Shown: in pieces, positions 26,936 through 35,957 of the stretch
Layout of the letters: each line of letters begins with the position of its first letter
Position numbering within the stretch: position 1 is the first letter of the stretch
Assembly: GCF_004343585.1 (NCBI RefSeq)
Contig: NZ_SLYW01000001.1
Coordinates: 992,001 to 1,056,000, forward strand
Origin: Neorhizobium sp. JUb45
Lineage (GTDB): Bacteria > Pseudomonadota > Alphaproteobacteria > Rhizobiales > Rhizobiaceae
Direction of reading: 5' to 3'
DNA length: 64,000 nucleotides
Translations under genes and position numbers: made by a program
Notes under the pieces: generated by a model
Database searches by the model: none
What the model was told of the DNA's origin: nothing
The model's input: only the letters and a program-made list of their open reading frames with translations

Positions 26936-28089
26936 TGGTAAGTCGCGTAGACCGCGGTCCGCTTGCGGACTGGTTCTGGACGATCGACCGCTTCTTTCTG
27001 GCGGCCTTCATCCTGTTGATGGGCATCGGCTTCATGCTGTCTTTTGCGGCATCGCCGGCGGTGGCCGAACGCCTCGGCCTCAACAGCTTTCACTTCGTCG
27101 AGCGTCACGCGATGTTCCTCGTGCCCTCGATCATCGTGATGGTGGGCCTTTCGCTGTTCAGCCCGCGGCAGATCCGCCGCACCGCCATCATCCTGCTGGT
27201 CGTGGCGCTGGCCATGATGGTGCTGGCGTTGTTCTTCGGTATCGAGGTCAAGGGCGCGCGCCGTTGGGTCAATTTCGGTAGCCTGTCGATCCAGCCGTCG
27301 GAGTTCATGAAACCGGCCTTCGTGGTCGTCTGCGCCTGGCTGTTTGCCGAGCACGCTCGCCAGCCGGAAATCCCCGGTAACCTGTTTGCCATCATCCTGT
27401 TCGGCATCGTCGGTGCGCTGCTGGTTGCCCAGCCGGATATCGGCCAGACCATTCTCACCAGTGCCGTCTGGGGCGGCATGTTCTTCATGGCCGGCATGCC
27501 GTGGCTGTGGATTGTGCTTCTCGGTGGCTTGGGTGTCGGCGGCGTCATGACCGCCTATTATATGCTGCCGCATGTGGCCGGTCGTATCGACCGTTTCTGG
27601 ACGGGCGAGGGCGACACGTTTCAGGTGGATACCGCCCGTGACGCCATCATCAACGGCAACTGGTTCGGTCTCGGACCGGGTGAAGGCATCTACAAGCGCA
27701 TCATCCCCGACAGCCATACCGACTTCATCTTTTCCGTTGCGGCCGAAGAGTTCGGCATCCTGTTCTGCATCGTTCTGGTGTCGATCTTTGCCTTCATCGT
27801 GCTGAGAGGCCTTGGCCACGCCTTCCGCGAGCGCAACGATTTCAACCGCTTTGCCGTTGCAGGCCTCGTGCTGCAGCTCGGCGTGCAGTCGATGATCAAT
27901 ATCAGCGTTAATCTGGAACTCATCCCGGCCAAGGGCATGACCCTGCCGCTGATCTCCTATGGTGGTTCGTCAATGATCGCGGTTGCCGTCACTGCCGGCT
28001 TTATTCTGGCGCTCACCCGCCACCGTCCGGAAAAGCGTGCACAGGAACGCAGCCTGTTCCGCGTGACATCCGCGGTGCCGGCAGAGTAA
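26935..28089 (+). CDS. ftsW: Septal glycosyltransferase FtsW (SEDS family)
   Basis: FtsW polymerises lipid II at the septum as partner of FtsI. The 384-aa protein has about ten membrane helices and SEDS-family landmarks: [38 protein letters not shown] near residue 103, the long extracytoplasmic loop with YHMLPHV-like and [12 protein letters not shown] segments, and near 335 [15 protein letters not shown]. The start overlaps the murD stop by one base, so the two are probably translationally coupled. Confidence 0.95.
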   Translation: MVSRVDRGPLADWFWTIDRFFLAAFILLMGIGFMLSFAASPAVAERLGLNSFHFVERHAMFLVPSIIVMVGLSLFSPRQIRRTAIILLVVALAMMVLALFFGIEVKGARRWVNFGSLSIQPSEFMKPAFVVVCAWLFAEHARQPEIPGNLFAIILFGIVGALLVAQPDIGQTILTSAVWGGMFFMAGMPWLWIVLLGGLGVGGVMTAYYMLPHVAGRIDRFWTGEGDTFQVDTARDAIINGNWFGLGPGEGIYKRIIPDSHTDFIFSVAAEEFGILFCIVLVSIFAFIVLRGLGHAFRERNDFNRFAVAGLVLQLGVQSMINISVNLELIPAKGMTLPLISYGGSSMIAVAVTAGFILALTRHRPEKRAQERSLFRVTSAVPAE

Positions 28090-28099
28090 AAGGGTTTTC

Positions 28100-29224
28100 A
28101 TGACCAAAGGCATTATCCTGCTTGCCGCCGGGGGAACCGGCGGCCATCTGTTTCCGGCCGAAGCACTGGCGCACGAGTTGAAGGCGCGCGGTTATTCCGT
28201 GCATCTGGTGACCGACAGCCGCGCTGAACGTTTCGCCGGCAAATTCCCGGCCGACGAAATCCATGTCGTACCGTCCGCTACGATCGGGTCGAAGAACCCG
28301 ATTTCCGTGGCGAAGTCGCTGTTCAAGCTGTGGACAGGCCTGCGCGCCGCCCGCAAACTGATCTCGCGCATCAAGCCGCTGGCCGTTGTCGGTTTCGGCG
28401 GTTACCCCACGGTTCCGCCGCTTCTGGCCTCCACAGGCCTCGGCGTGCCGTCGATGATCCATGAGCAGAACGCCGTGATGGGCCGCGCCAACAAGGCGCT
28501 CGCCAATCGCGTCAAGGCGATTGCCGGCGGTTTTCTGCCTGAAGGTGTGGGCGCGTATGCCGACAAGACGATAACGACCGGAAATCCGGTGCGTCCAGCC
28601 GTTCTGGCCGCCGCCAACACGCCTTACCAGCCGAGCCTCGAAGGCCAGCCGTTCAACCTCGTCGTGTTCGGCGGCAGCCAGGGCGCGCAGTTCTTTTCAC
28701 GCGCCGTTCCGACAGCATTGAGCCTTCTGGAGGAAAGCGAGCGTAGCCGCATCGTGCTGACCCAGCAGGCGCGTCCCGAAGATCAGGGTCAGGTCGGATC
28801 GTGTTTTGCCAAGCTGAAGATGACGCCGGATGTTTCGGCCTTCTTCCCGGATATGGCCGAACGTCTCGCATCCGCCCATCTTGTCGTCTGCCGCTCCGGC
28901 GCGTCCACGGTTTCGGAAGTGTCGGTGATCGGCCGCCCATCAATCCTCGTCCCTTACCCTTACGCGCTCGATCACGATCAGGCCGCCAATGCCGCAGCAC
29001 TCGTTGCGACCGGTGGTGCCGAAGTGGTGCCGCAGGCAGAACTTTCGCCGGAGCGTCTGGCGCAAAAGCTGTCGGCAGCGTTGAAGGAACCCGAGCGTCT
29101 GGCCACTATGGCTGAAGCAGCCAAGCAGGCCGGCCGTCCACATGCGGCGACCTTGCTTGCCGACATGGTAATCGCTATTGCCGGGGCTCAAGGGATTGCG
29201 CAGTTCAAAGGAGTTCGGGCATGA
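28100..29224 (+). CDS. murG: UDP-GlcNAc:undecaprenyl-PP-MurNAc-pentapeptide GlcNAc transferase MurG
   Basis: MurG converts lipid I to lipid II on the cytoplasmic face of the membrane. The 374-aa GT28 protein shows the N-terminal G-loop [17 protein letters not shown] (residues 7-23), [15 protein letters not shown] near 98, [15 protein letters not shown] near 122, TGNPVR near 163, [11 protein letters not shown] near 192 and the C-terminal [24 protein letters not shown] near 265-288. The stop overlaps the murC ATG as ATGA. Confidence 0.96.
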   Translation: MTKGIILLAAGGTGGHLFPAEALAHELKARGYSVHLVTDSRAERFAGKFPADEIHVVPSATIGSKNPISVAKSLFKLWTGLRAARKLISRIKPLAVVGFGGYPTVPPLLASTGLGVPSMIHEQNAVMGRANKALANRVKAIAGGFLPEGVGAYADKTITTGNPVRPAVLAAANTPYQPSLEGQPFNLVVFGGSQGAQFFSRAVPTALSLLEESERSRIVLTQQARPEDQGQVGSCFAKLKMTPDVSAFFPDMAERLASAHLVVCRSGASTVSEVSVIGRPSILVPYPYALDHDQAANAAALVATGGAEVVPQAELSPERLAQKLSAALKEPERLATMAEAAKQAGRPHAATLLADMVIAIAGAQGIAQFKGVRA

Positions 29225-30636
29225 AGATGCCGCAGGCCATCGGCCTCGTCCATTTCATCGGTATCGGCGGCATCGGCATGAGCGGCATTGCCGAAGTGCT
29301 GCATAACCTTGGCCACAAGGTGCAGGGCTCCGACCAGTCCGACAGCGCCAATGTGCAGCGTCTGCGTGACAAGGGCATCCCGGTTTTTGTCGGCCACCAG
29401 GCGGAAAACATCGGTGATTCCGAAGTCGTGGTGGTGTCTACCGCCATCAAGAAGACCAATCCGGAGCTGATCGCCGCGCGTGAAAAATCGCTGCCGATCG
29501 TGCGCCGTGCCGAGATGCTGGCCGAACTGATGCGTTTTCGCAATGCCATCGCCATCGGCGGCACGCATGGCAAGACCACGACCACGTCGATGGTCGCAAC
29601 GCTGCTCGAAGCCGGCAATCTCGATCCTACCGTCATCAACGGCGGCATCATCAATGCTTACGGCACCAATGCCCGCATGGGCGAGGGCGAGTGGATGGTG
29701 GTGGAGGCCGACGAATCGGACGGCACCTTCCTGAAACTGCCGGCAGACGTTGCGGTCGTCACCAATATCGATCCGGAACATCTCGACCATTACGGCAATT
29801 TCGACGCCGTGCGCGCCGCCTTCCGCCAGTTCGTGGAAAACGTGCCGTTCTACGGTTTTGGCGTGATGTGCATCGATCATCCGGAAGTGCAGGCTTTGGT
29901 CGGCAAGATCGAAGACCGCAAGGTCGTCACCTATGGTGAAAACCCGCAGGCCGATGCCCGGTTCTCGAATGTCCGCATGGAAGGTACCAAGGCGATTTTT
30001 GACGTGGAAATCCGTCGTCGCCGTACCGGCCGCGTGTTCTCGTTCAAGGACCTGACGCTGCCCATGCCGGGCCGCCACAACATTTCCAACGCCACGGCCG
30101 CGATCGCCGTCGCCAATCGTCTCGGCATTTCGGAAGAGGACATCCGCAAGGGGTTGGCCGCTTTCGGTGGCGTAAAGCGCCGCTTCACGCTGACCGGCAC
30201 CTGGAACGACGTGTCGATCTTCGACGATTACGGCCACCATCCGGTCGAGATCAAGGCGGTGCTGAAGGCTGCGCGCGAAAGCTGCTCGGGCCGCGTCATC
30301 GCCGTCCACCAGCCGCACCGTTATTCGCGCCTGAACAGCCTGTTCGAGGACTTTGTCACCTGCTTTAATGATGCCGACAGCATTATTCTCGCGCCGGTCT
30401 ATGCAGCTGGTGAGGACCCGATCGAGGGCGCCGATTCCGAAACGCTGGCATCGCGCATCCGCGCCGGCGGCCACCGCGATGCCCGTTTCATGGCCTCGCC
30501 GGAAGCATTGGCCGGTATCATCGCCACCATTGCCAAACCTGGCGATTTCGTGGTTCTTTTGGGGGCTGGTAACATCACTCACTGGGCGGCATCGCTGCCC
30601 AAGGAATTGCAGGGCATTTCGGGGCATTCGCAATGA
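29221..30636 (+). CDS. murC: UDP-MurNAc:L-alanine ligase MurC
   Basis: MurC starts stem-peptide synthesis by joining L-Ala to UDP-MurNAc. The 471-aa protein has [17 protein letters not shown] near residue 9-25, the ATP loop [14 protein letters not shown] near 114-127, [12 protein letters not shown] near 161, [13 protein letters not shown] near 180 and the C-terminal [19 protein letters not shown] with HQPHRYSR. It is linked by ATGA overlaps to both murG and murB. Confidence 0.96.
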   Translation: MKMPQAIGLVHFIGIGGIGMSGIAEVLHNLGHKVQGSDQSDSANVQRLRDKGIPVFVGHQAENIGDSEVVVVSTAIKKTNPELIAAREKSLPIVRRAEMLAELMRFRNAIAIGGTHGKTTTTSMVATLLEAGNLDPTVINGGIINAYGTNARMGEGEWMVVEADESDGTFLKLPADVAVVTNIDPEHLDHYGNFDAVRAAFRQFVENVPFYGFGVMCIDHPEVQALVGKIEDRKVVTYGENPQADARFSNVRMEGTKAIFDVEIRRRRTGRVFSFKDLTLPMPGRHNISNATAAIAVANRLGISEEDIRKGLAAFGGVKRRFTLTGTWNDVSIFDDYGHHPVEIKAVLKAARESCSGRVIAVHQPHRYSRLNSLFEDFVTCFNDADSIILAPVYAAGEDPIEGADSETLASRIRAGGHRDARFMASPEALAGIIATIAKPGDFVVLLGAGNITHWAASLPKELQGISGHSQ

Positions 30637-31607
30637 AGCAGGTAAATGGGGAACAGTTGCTGGCGTCTCTGGGTGAGGGCGTCAAGGAAATCCGCGGACG
30701 GCTGACGCCCGATGCGCCGATGGACAGGGTCACCTGGTTCCAGGCCGGCGGCCTGGCCGAATTGATGTTCCAGCCGCATGACGTGGATGACCTCGCCACC
30801 TTCCTCAAGATTTTGCCGGCGGATGTGCCGCTGACGGTCGTCGGTGTCGGCTCCAACCTGCTGGTCCGCGACGGCGGTATTCACGGCGTCGTGCTGCGTC
30901 TCTCCGCCAAGGGGTTTGGTCAGGTCGAACTGGTCGGCGAAAACCGCATCAAGGCCGGCGCCATTTGCCCGGACAAGCATGTTGCCGCCATGGCCATGGA
31001 CAATGGTATCGGTGGCTTTGCCTTCTATTACGGTATTCCCGGTTCGATCGGCGGTGCTCTGCGCATGAATGCCGGTGCCAACGGCACCGAGACCAAGGAC
31101 CGCGTTGTCGAAGTGCATGCAGTCGATCGTCAGGGCAACAAGCATGTGTTGACCAATGCCGACATGGGCTACAGCTACCGCCATTCCTCGGCGGCTGCCG
31201 ACCTGATTTGCACCCACGCCATTTTCGAAGGTTACGCCGACGACCGTGCCAAGATTCGCGCGGAAATGGATGCCGTACGCCTGCACCGCGAAACCGTGCA
31301 GCCGGTCAAGGAGAAGACCGGTGGCTCGACCTTCAAGAACCCTGAAGGCCATTCTGCCTGGAAGGTGATCGATGAAGCCGGTTGCCGCGGCCTGATGAAT
31401 GGCGGCGCGCAGATGTCGGCGCTGCATTGCAATTTCATGATCAATATAGGCCACGCCTCCGGTTACGATCTCGAATATCTCGGCGAAACGGTGCGCCAGC
31501 GCGTGTTCGAAGAACACGGCATCAAGCTGGAATGGGAAATCAAGCGCCTCGGCATGTTCATGCCCGGCCGCGAAGTCCGCGCCTTCCAGGGCGTGACGAC
31601 GGAGTGA
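30633..31607 (+). CDS. murB: UDP-N-acetylenolpyruvoylglucosamine reductase MurB
   Basis: MurB is the FAD/NADPH enzyme that reduces UDP-GlcNAc-enolpyruvate to UDP-MurNAc. The 324-aa protein has the FAD-binding segments [20 protein letters not shown] near residue 70 and [22 protein letters not shown] near 131, then [27 protein letters not shown] (catalytic Ser) and the C-terminal [15 protein letters not shown] (catalytic Glu). The ATGA overlap with murC continues the coupling. Thirty-one bases later a small membrane-protein module begins, where many genomes have ddlB. Confidence 0.96.
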   Translation: MKQVNGEQLLASLGEGVKEIRGRLTPDAPMDRVTWFQAGGLAELMFQPHDVDDLATFLKILPADVPLTVVGVGSNLLVRDGGIHGVVLRLSAKGFGQVELVGENRIKAGAICPDKHVAAMAMDNGIGGFAFYYGIPGSIGGALRMNAGANGTETKDRVVEVHAVDRQGNKHVLTNADMGYSYRHSSAAADLICTHAIFEGYADDRAKIRAEMDAVRLHRETVQPVKEKTGGSTFKNPEGHSAWKVIDEAGCRGLMNGGAQMSALHCNFMINIGHASGYDLEYLGETVRQRVFEEHGIKLEWEIKRLGMFMPGREVRAFQGVTTE

Positions 31608-31638
31608 TCTCTTCGGTTGGTCCGTTCGGGAGGCGTTG

Positions 31639-31866
31639 ATGACGCTGGTGCATAATGAACGGACCAAGCTGCTTGCCAATTCACTGGACAGGCTGTCCAC
31701 GGCCTGCGTGGCCGCCGGTTTCATCGCGCCGGCGGTGTCACTTTCGAGTGGCGCCATGTCTTTCAGCATCTCGCTATCGACGGCCGTTTCCACTGTCGCT
31801 TGGCTTTTGGGTGCTTTGATACTACATTTGAGTGCAAGGCGCGCTCTCGGAGGGCTGATATCATGA
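31639..31866 (+). CDS. Small two-helix membrane protein, copy 1 of module protein A
   Basis: The 75-aa protein has no function I can name. It has an N-terminal motif NERTKLLANSLDRLSTA (residues about 6-22) and two hydrophobic segments (AGFIAPAVSL and AWLLGALILHL), ending in basic ARRALGG. Residues shared with the protein at 32014-32280 include NERxKL, LDRLSTA, AGFIAP and ALILH, and the DNA of the second helix is also similar, so they are paralogues. The start is ATG 31639 after gggagg; a TTG one codon earlier is possible. Its TGA overlaps the next ATG. It follows murB by 31 bp on the dcw transcript. Confidence 0.75.
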   Translation: MTLVHNERTKLLANSLDRLSTACVAAGFIAPAVSLSSGAMSFSISLSTAVSTVAWLLGALILHLSARRALGGLIS

Positions 31867-31988
31867 ATGCCCCGACGTTTTTCTTCCTGTATATACTGCC
31901 GTTCGTGATCGCGGGCGCGGGATGGATTGCCGTTCTCCTGAACGAGCGCAGCGCTCGCCGCAAGGTGCGAGTTCGCTCGGGCGATTAA
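31863..31988 (+). CDS. 41-aa single-helix membrane protein, copy 1 of module protein B
   Basis: The protein is too short for usual gene finders, but its ATG overlaps the preceding TGA (ATGA) and it has a clear paralogue of identical length at 32277-32402. It has one hydrophobic helix (FFFLYILPFVIAGAGWIAVLL), then a strongly basic tail with ERSARRKVRVRSGD. Shared with the paralogue are LYILP, a GxxW/GxAW turn and ERxxRRKxR. It is predicted as an inner-membrane protein with a cytoplasmic basic tail. Probably it forms a complex with the co-translated protein A. Confidence 0.7.
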   Translation: MNAPTFFFLYILPFVIAGAGWIAVLLNERSARRKVRVRSGD

Positions 31989-32013
31989 CGCTATCGTATC
32001 GGCGGGGTGCTCA

Positions 32014-32280
32014 ATGTCCGATGCCGGTTATGACAGGAATGAAGAGCGGCGACGCGTTCTTGTCCAGAACGAACGGCTGAAGCTGGCGGCCGCCAATCTC
32101 GATCGCTTATCGACCGCTTACGCTGTTGCGGGTTTCATCGCTCCGATAACATCTCTCTCATCGAGCAGCTCTTTGGAAAGTCTCACGCTGAAAATCGGCG
32201 TATCAACGGCGGTTTGGCTTTTGGCTGCATTGATATTACATTGGATAGCGAGACAACTTTTAGGAAAGCTGGGAATATGA
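32014..32280 (+). CDS. Small two-helix membrane protein, copy 2 of module protein A
   Basis: The 88-aa paralogue of the protein at 31639-31866 carries NERLKLAAANLDRLSTA, AGFIAPITSLSS and VWLLAALILHWIARQLL. It has a longer hydrophilic N-terminus (MSDAGYDRNEERRRVLVQ). The gene is visibly less GC-rich than the mur genes around it. It starts 25 bp after copy 1 of protein B, and its TGA overlaps the ATG of copy 2 of protein B, repeating the arrangement of the first pair. Function is unknown. Confidence 0.75.
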   Translation: MSDAGYDRNEERRRVLVQNERLKLAAANLDRLSTAYAVAGFIAPITSLSSSSSLESLTLKIGVSTAVWLLAALILHWIARQLLGKLGI

Positions 32281-32402
32281 CCGTCACGATGGCTTTCTAT
32301 CTATACATCCTGCCCGCTGCGACTGCTGTGATCGGTTTGGCGTGGATTGTTTTTGACAAGCGACAGGAGCGCCGGAAAAACCGGCTGCATCCCGGCGAAT
32401 AA
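32277..32402 (+). CDS. 41-aa single-helix membrane protein, copy 2 of module protein B
   Basis: The paralogue of 31863-31988 has the same length and layout: MTVTMAFYLYILP, one hydrophobic helix with GLAWIVF, then a basic tail DKRQERRKNRLHPGE. ATGA overlap with the preceding gene implies coupled translation. It is the last gene of the left dcw operon; a strong terminator follows 21 bp later. No known family is recognised with certainty. Confidence 0.7.
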   Translation: MTVTMAFYLYILPAATAVIGLAWIVFDKRQERRKNRLHPGE

Positions 32403-32422
32403 GCCTTTTCGTCGAACAAAGA

Positions 32423-32459
32423 AAAGCCCGCGACACCAATTGGCGTCGCGGGCTTTTTC
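32423..32459. terminator. Strong bidirectional terminator
   Basis: gcccgcgac (32427-32435) pairs perfectly with gtcgcgggc (32446-32454), extended by AAAA on the left and TTTTT on the right. It ends the mraZ-to-module operon on the plus strand and can end the MFS gene on the minus strand. Confidence 0.92.
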
Positions 32460-32480
32460 GTCAGTTCGTTCCGCTCAGGA

Positions 32481-33785
32481 TCAGACTTTGTCTTTACCCG
32501 ACAGGAAGATGCAGGCCAGCGTGATCAGTGCAGCCACCAGCAGATAGTAGCCGACATAGGCCATGCCGTAGTTTGCCTGCAGATAGGTAGCGATATAGGG
32601 CGCAAGCGAGGCGCCGAAAATACCGGCCATGTTGAAGGTGATCGAGGAGCCGGTATAGCGAACCGCGGCCGGGAAGGGGGCCGCGAGTGCCGTGCCGATC
32701 AGGCCGTAGGTCATGCCCATCGGTACCATGGCAAGAATGACGAACAGGAAGATCATGCCTTCACCATTGGTCATCAGGGCTGGCAGGAAGAACGAGAATG
32801 CGGCGATCAGCACAGTCGTGACAATCAGCATTTCGCGACGGCCGTAACGCTCGGCAAGCTTGCCGATGACGACGATGAAAATGCCGAACACGATCGAGCC
32901 GAGAAGCTGCACTTCCAGCGCATCCAGGAACGACATCTTCAGGACCTTGACGTTGTAGGACAGAAGATAGGCCGTGCCGATGTAGAACAGAACGAACGTT
33001 GCCAGCGCCACGAACGTGCCGAGCACGAGGCTGCGCTTGTGCTTGCGGAACAATTCCGCAACGGGAACGTCAACGCGCTCGTGCTTTTCGATGGCCTCCT
33101 TGAAGGCCGGCGTTTCGGTGATGGACAGACGCACCCAGAGGCCGACGACGACGAGCAGGACCGAGGCGATGAACGGTACGCGCCAGCCCCAGCTCAGGAG
33201 TGCATCCTGTGACATGAAGTGCAGCAGGACCCAGAAGACGCCGGAAGACAGGAACAGGCCAAGCGGTGCGCCGAGCTGAGGGAACATGCCGTACCAGCTC
33301 TTTTTGCCCGGAGGTGCATTTTCTGTCGCAAGCAGCACTGCGCCGCCCCATTCACCGCCAAGACCAAAACCCTGGCCGAAACGGCATAGCGCCAGAAGCA
33401 GCGGCGCGAAAACGCCGATCTGCTCGTAAGTCGGCAGAAGGCCGATCACGACGGTGGAAACGCCCATGGTCAGCAGCGCTGCGACCAGTGTGGTCTTGCG
33501 GCCGATGCGGTCGCCGTAATGACCGAACACTACGGCACCAAGTGGCCGCGCAAAAAAGGCGATCGAGAAGGTCGCGAAGGATGCGAGAAGGGCCGTAGTC
33601 GGGTCGGAGCCTGGGAAAAACAGCGTCGGGAAGACCAGAACTGCGGCCGTCGCATAAACGTAGAAATCGAAAAATTCGATCGTCGTGCCGACCACGCTGG
33701 CCGTCAGGACTTGTGCAGGAGAGTTCTTTGCAACAGGTTCCAGCGGCTCAGCGGCCGACGACACGGGGGTATCCATCTGTGTCAT
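32481..33785 (-). CDS. MFS transporter of the metabolite:H+ symporter (MHS) type
   Basis: The 434-aa protein has twelve membrane segments. MHS/ProP-ShiA features are visible: ASVVGTTIEFFDFYVYATAAVLVFPTLFFP at the start, ATFSIAFFARPLGAVVFGHYGDRIGRKTTLV, GFGLGGEWGGAVLLATENAP and, after the central loop, GKLAERYGRREMLI. It probably imports an organic acid, shikimate-like compound or betaine; which one cannot be told. ATG 33785 is used because longer frames have no site; an isolated GGAGG lies too far (about 27 bases) upstream. It is oriented against the dcw cluster and separates murB from ddlB. Confidence 0.88.
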   Translation of the reverse strand: MTQMDTPVSSAAEPLEPVAKNSPAQVLTASVVGTTIEFFDFYVYATAAVLVFPTLFFPGSDPTTALLASFATFSIAFFARPLGAVVFGHYGDRIGRKTTLVAALLTMGVSTVVIGLLPTYEQIGVFAPLLLALCRFGQGFGLGGEWGGAVLLATENAPPGKKSWYGMFPQLGAPLGLFLSSGVFWVLLHFMSQDALLSWGWRVPFIASVLLVVVGLWVRLSITETPAFKEAIEKHERVDVPVAELFRKHKRSLVLGTFVALATFVLFYIGTAYLLSYNVKVLKMSFLDALEVQLLGSIVFGIFIVVIGKLAERYGRREMLIVTTVLIAAFSFFLPALMTNGEGMIFLFVILAMVPMGMTYGLIGTALAAPFPAAVRYTGSSITFNMAGIFGASLAPYIATYLQANYGMAYVGYYLLVAALITLACIFLSGKDKV

Positions 33786-34116
33786 CTTAATATCCGTGAG
33801 TGGTGTATCGCCTCCCTTTGTTAAGGAGGGTTGGTGCGGCCATAGCGTAATTTTAAATCGAATAAAATGGCCGTTCCGCAATAAAGCGCAAAAAATCAAG
33901 CCTCGGGCGAAAGCTATGATGCTTTTCTGCCATGCGCGGGGTTGCGCCGTGCGGGTTTGTTAACGCCTCCCGGAGGCTCTGGTTAACGAAAGTAAACGAT
34001 TTATTAACCTTAATGGCGCTTAAATGGGCGCCTATCGGAAACGGTTGGAATCATGCCGCGAAAGTTTCGCACAAGCGTTGATCTTCAACCTTGAGTGATT
34101 TCCTTGGGAGTGGTTT
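33786..34116. other. Divergent promoter region between the MFS gene and ddlB
   Basis: There is no gene here. The right half is AT-rich and carries several TTAAC/GTTAAC elements (33960-33964, 33982-33987, 34003-34008) and the TTAA-N6-TTAA element described separately. It should contain the promoter of the ddlB-ftsQAZ unit. Confidence 0.55.
34010..34023 (+). promoter_or_regulatory. Candidate CtrA-like site upstream of ddlB-ftsQAZ
   Basis: TTAA-TGGCGC-TTAA, with further TTAAC half-sites just upstream, resembles the CtrA recognition pattern TTAA-N7-TTAA but has a 6-bp spacer. CtrA controls ftsQA/ftsZ promoters in Caulobacter. The assignment here is weak and rests on motif resemblance and position. 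Confidence 0.3.
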
Positions 34117-35043
34117 ATGAGTGGCAAGCATGTGGCTGTTTTGATGGGAGGTTTCTCCTCCGAGCGGCCCGTCAGTCTGTCTTCCGGCAATGCCTGTGCC
34201 GATGCTCTCGAAGGTGAGGGCTACAAAGTCACACGCGTCGATGTCGATCGCAATATTGCCGCCGTCCTGGCGGAATTGCGTCCCGATGTCTGCTTCAATG
34301 CGCTTCATGGTCCGTTTGGTGAAGATGGTACCATTCAGGGCATCCTCGAATATCTCGAAATTCCCTATACCCATTCCGGCGTATTGGCGTCGGCGCTGTC
34401 GATGGACAAGCAGCAGGCCAAGCATGTCGCCAAGGCCGCCGGTGTTCCCGTTGCTGAAGCCAAGGTGTTGAACCGTTTCGACTTCGGCAGTGCGCATCCG
34501 ATCAAGCCCCCTTATGTCGTCAAGCCGGTACGCGAGGGGTCGTCCTTCGGCGTCGTTATCGTGAAGGAAAATCAGGCGCATCCGCCGCAGATCATCGGCT
34601 CGTCCGAATGGCGTTACGGTGAGGAGGTCATGGTCGAGCGTTACGTCTATGGTCGCGAATTGACCTGTGGTGTGATGGGCAATGTGGCGCTCGGCGTCAC
34701 CGAAGTGGTGCCTAATGGCGACACCTTCTACGACTATGACGCAAAGTACGCCGCGGGCGGCTCTACCCATGTCATTCCGGCACGAATTTCACCGAATATT
34801 TACCAAAAGATTCAATCATTGGCACTCAAGGCGCACCTGGCGATGGGTTGCCGTGGCGTGAGTCGGTCGGACTTTCGTTACGACGATCGTTTCTCCGAAA
34901 ACGGTGAGGTCATCTGGCTGGAAGTCAATACGCAGCCGGGCATGACCCCAACCTCACTGGTGCCCGAAATGGCCGCTCATGCCGGTCATTCCTTTGGTGA
35001 TCTCGTCCGTTGGATGGTGGAGGACGCTTCTTGTTCGCGATGA
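34117..35043 (+). CDS. ddlB: D-alanine:D-alanine ligase
   Basis: Ddl makes the D-Ala-D-Ala dipeptide used by MurF. The 308-aa ATP-grasp protein has [19 protein letters not shown] near residue 5-23, [21 protein letters not shown] near 66, [18 protein letters not shown] near 130, a longer [11 protein letters not shown], and the C-terminal [18 protein letters not shown] near 269. The conserved Tyr-to-Ser loop fits the D-Ala specificity class. gggag lies six bases upstream of the ATG. It starts the second dcw unit, and its TGA overlaps the ftsQ ATG. Confidence 0.95.
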   Translation: MSGKHVAVLMGGFSSERPVSLSSGNACADALEGEGYKVTRVDVDRNIAAVLAELRPDVCFNALHGPFGEDGTIQGILEYLEIPYTHSGVLASALSMDKQQAKHVAKAAGVPVAEAKVLNRFDFGSAHPIKPPYVVKPVREGSSFGVVIVKENQAHPPQIIGSSEWRYGEEVMVERYVYGRELTCGVMGNVALGVTEVVPNGDTFYDYDAKYAAGGSTHVIPARISPNIYQKIQSLALKAHLAMGCRGVSRSDFRYDDRFSENGEVIWLEVNTQPGMTPTSLVPEMAAHAGHSFGDLVRWMVEDASCSR

Positions 35044-35957
35044 ACGGCAAAAGGGCAGATGGGGCGCGTAATCCTTACGAGGATGGCCCTGTTGCGGACG
35101 ATCGGATGGTGCTGCCGCGCCCTCTGCGTCGTGTCGTGCGCTTTTGCGTCAGTCTTGCGACTGGCCGCATCGATATTCCGCGCCATGCCGGGACGGTTGC
35201 CACATTCGGTTTCTTCGCAGTTGTCGGCCTCTACGGCATGTCGGTCGGCGGTCATACGCAGACGGTGGCGCAGGCGACAACGGCCGCTGCCGGTTTTGCC
35301 ATCGAGGACGTGCGTGTCTCCGGCAACAGCCAGACATCGGAAATCGATATTCTTCAGCTGCTCGGTCTCGACGGCACGACCTCGCTGGTCGCGCTCGATA
35401 TCGAACTGGCACGCCGCCAGCTGTCCGAGCTTCCCTGGGTGGCCTACGCGGAAGTGCGCAAGGTTTATCCGCGCACGATCGAGGTCATGCTCAAGGAGCG
35501 CGAGGCATTCGGTATCTGGCAGCATGGCAGCGAACTCTCGCTGATCGAAAAGAGCGGCGCCATCATCGCGCCTCTGCGCGACAACAAGTTCGCTTCGCTG
35601 CCTCTCTTCGTTGGTCGTGATGCGGAAAAGGCCGCGTCGGGTTTTGAAGATGAGATGGCGGAATGGCCGGAGCTGAAGCTGCGTGTTCGCGCTTTCGTTC
35701 GTGTTGCCGGCCGCCGCTGGGACCTGCATCTCGACAACGGCGTCGTCGTCAAGCTGCCCGAAGAAAATGTCGGCGGCGCGCTGAAGCGTCTCGCCAAGTT
35801 CGAAGCCAATCAGCAGATGCTGGAGCGTGATGTCGCAGCCGTCGATCTCCGCCTTCAGGATCGCACCACAGTACAGTTGACGGCCGATGCCGCAGAACGC
35901 CGCCAGCAGGCGGTTGCGGCGCGCGCCAAAGCGTTGAAGAAAGCAGGGGAAACGTGA
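35040..35957 (+). CDS. ftsQ: Cell division protein FtsQ
   Basis: FtsQ is a bitopic scaffold of the divisome that holds FtsB and FtsL. The 305-aa protein has a long cytoplasmic part (to about residue 55), one membrane helix ([18 protein letters not shown]), a POTRA domain ([25 protein letters not shown] near 83-107) and the FtsQ beta-domain ([30 protein letters not shown]). ATG 35040 forms an ATGA overlap with ddlB; a TTG nine bases earlier is also in frame. The end overlaps the GTG of ftsA. Confidence 0.93.
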   Translation: MNGKRADGARNPYEDGPVADDRMVLPRPLRRVVRFCVSLATGRIDIPRHAGTVATFGFFAVVGLYGMSVGGHTQTVAQATTAAAGFAIEDVRVSGNSQTSEIDILQLLGLDGTTSLVALDIELARRQLSELPWVAYAEVRKVYPRTIEVMLKEREAFGIWQHGSELSLIEKSGAIIAPLRDNKFASLPLFVGRDAEKAASGFEDEMAEWPELKLRVRAFVRVAGRRWDLHLDNGVVVKLPEENVGGALKRLAKFEANQQMLERDVAAVDLRLQDRTTVQLTADAAERRQQAVAARAKALKKAGET

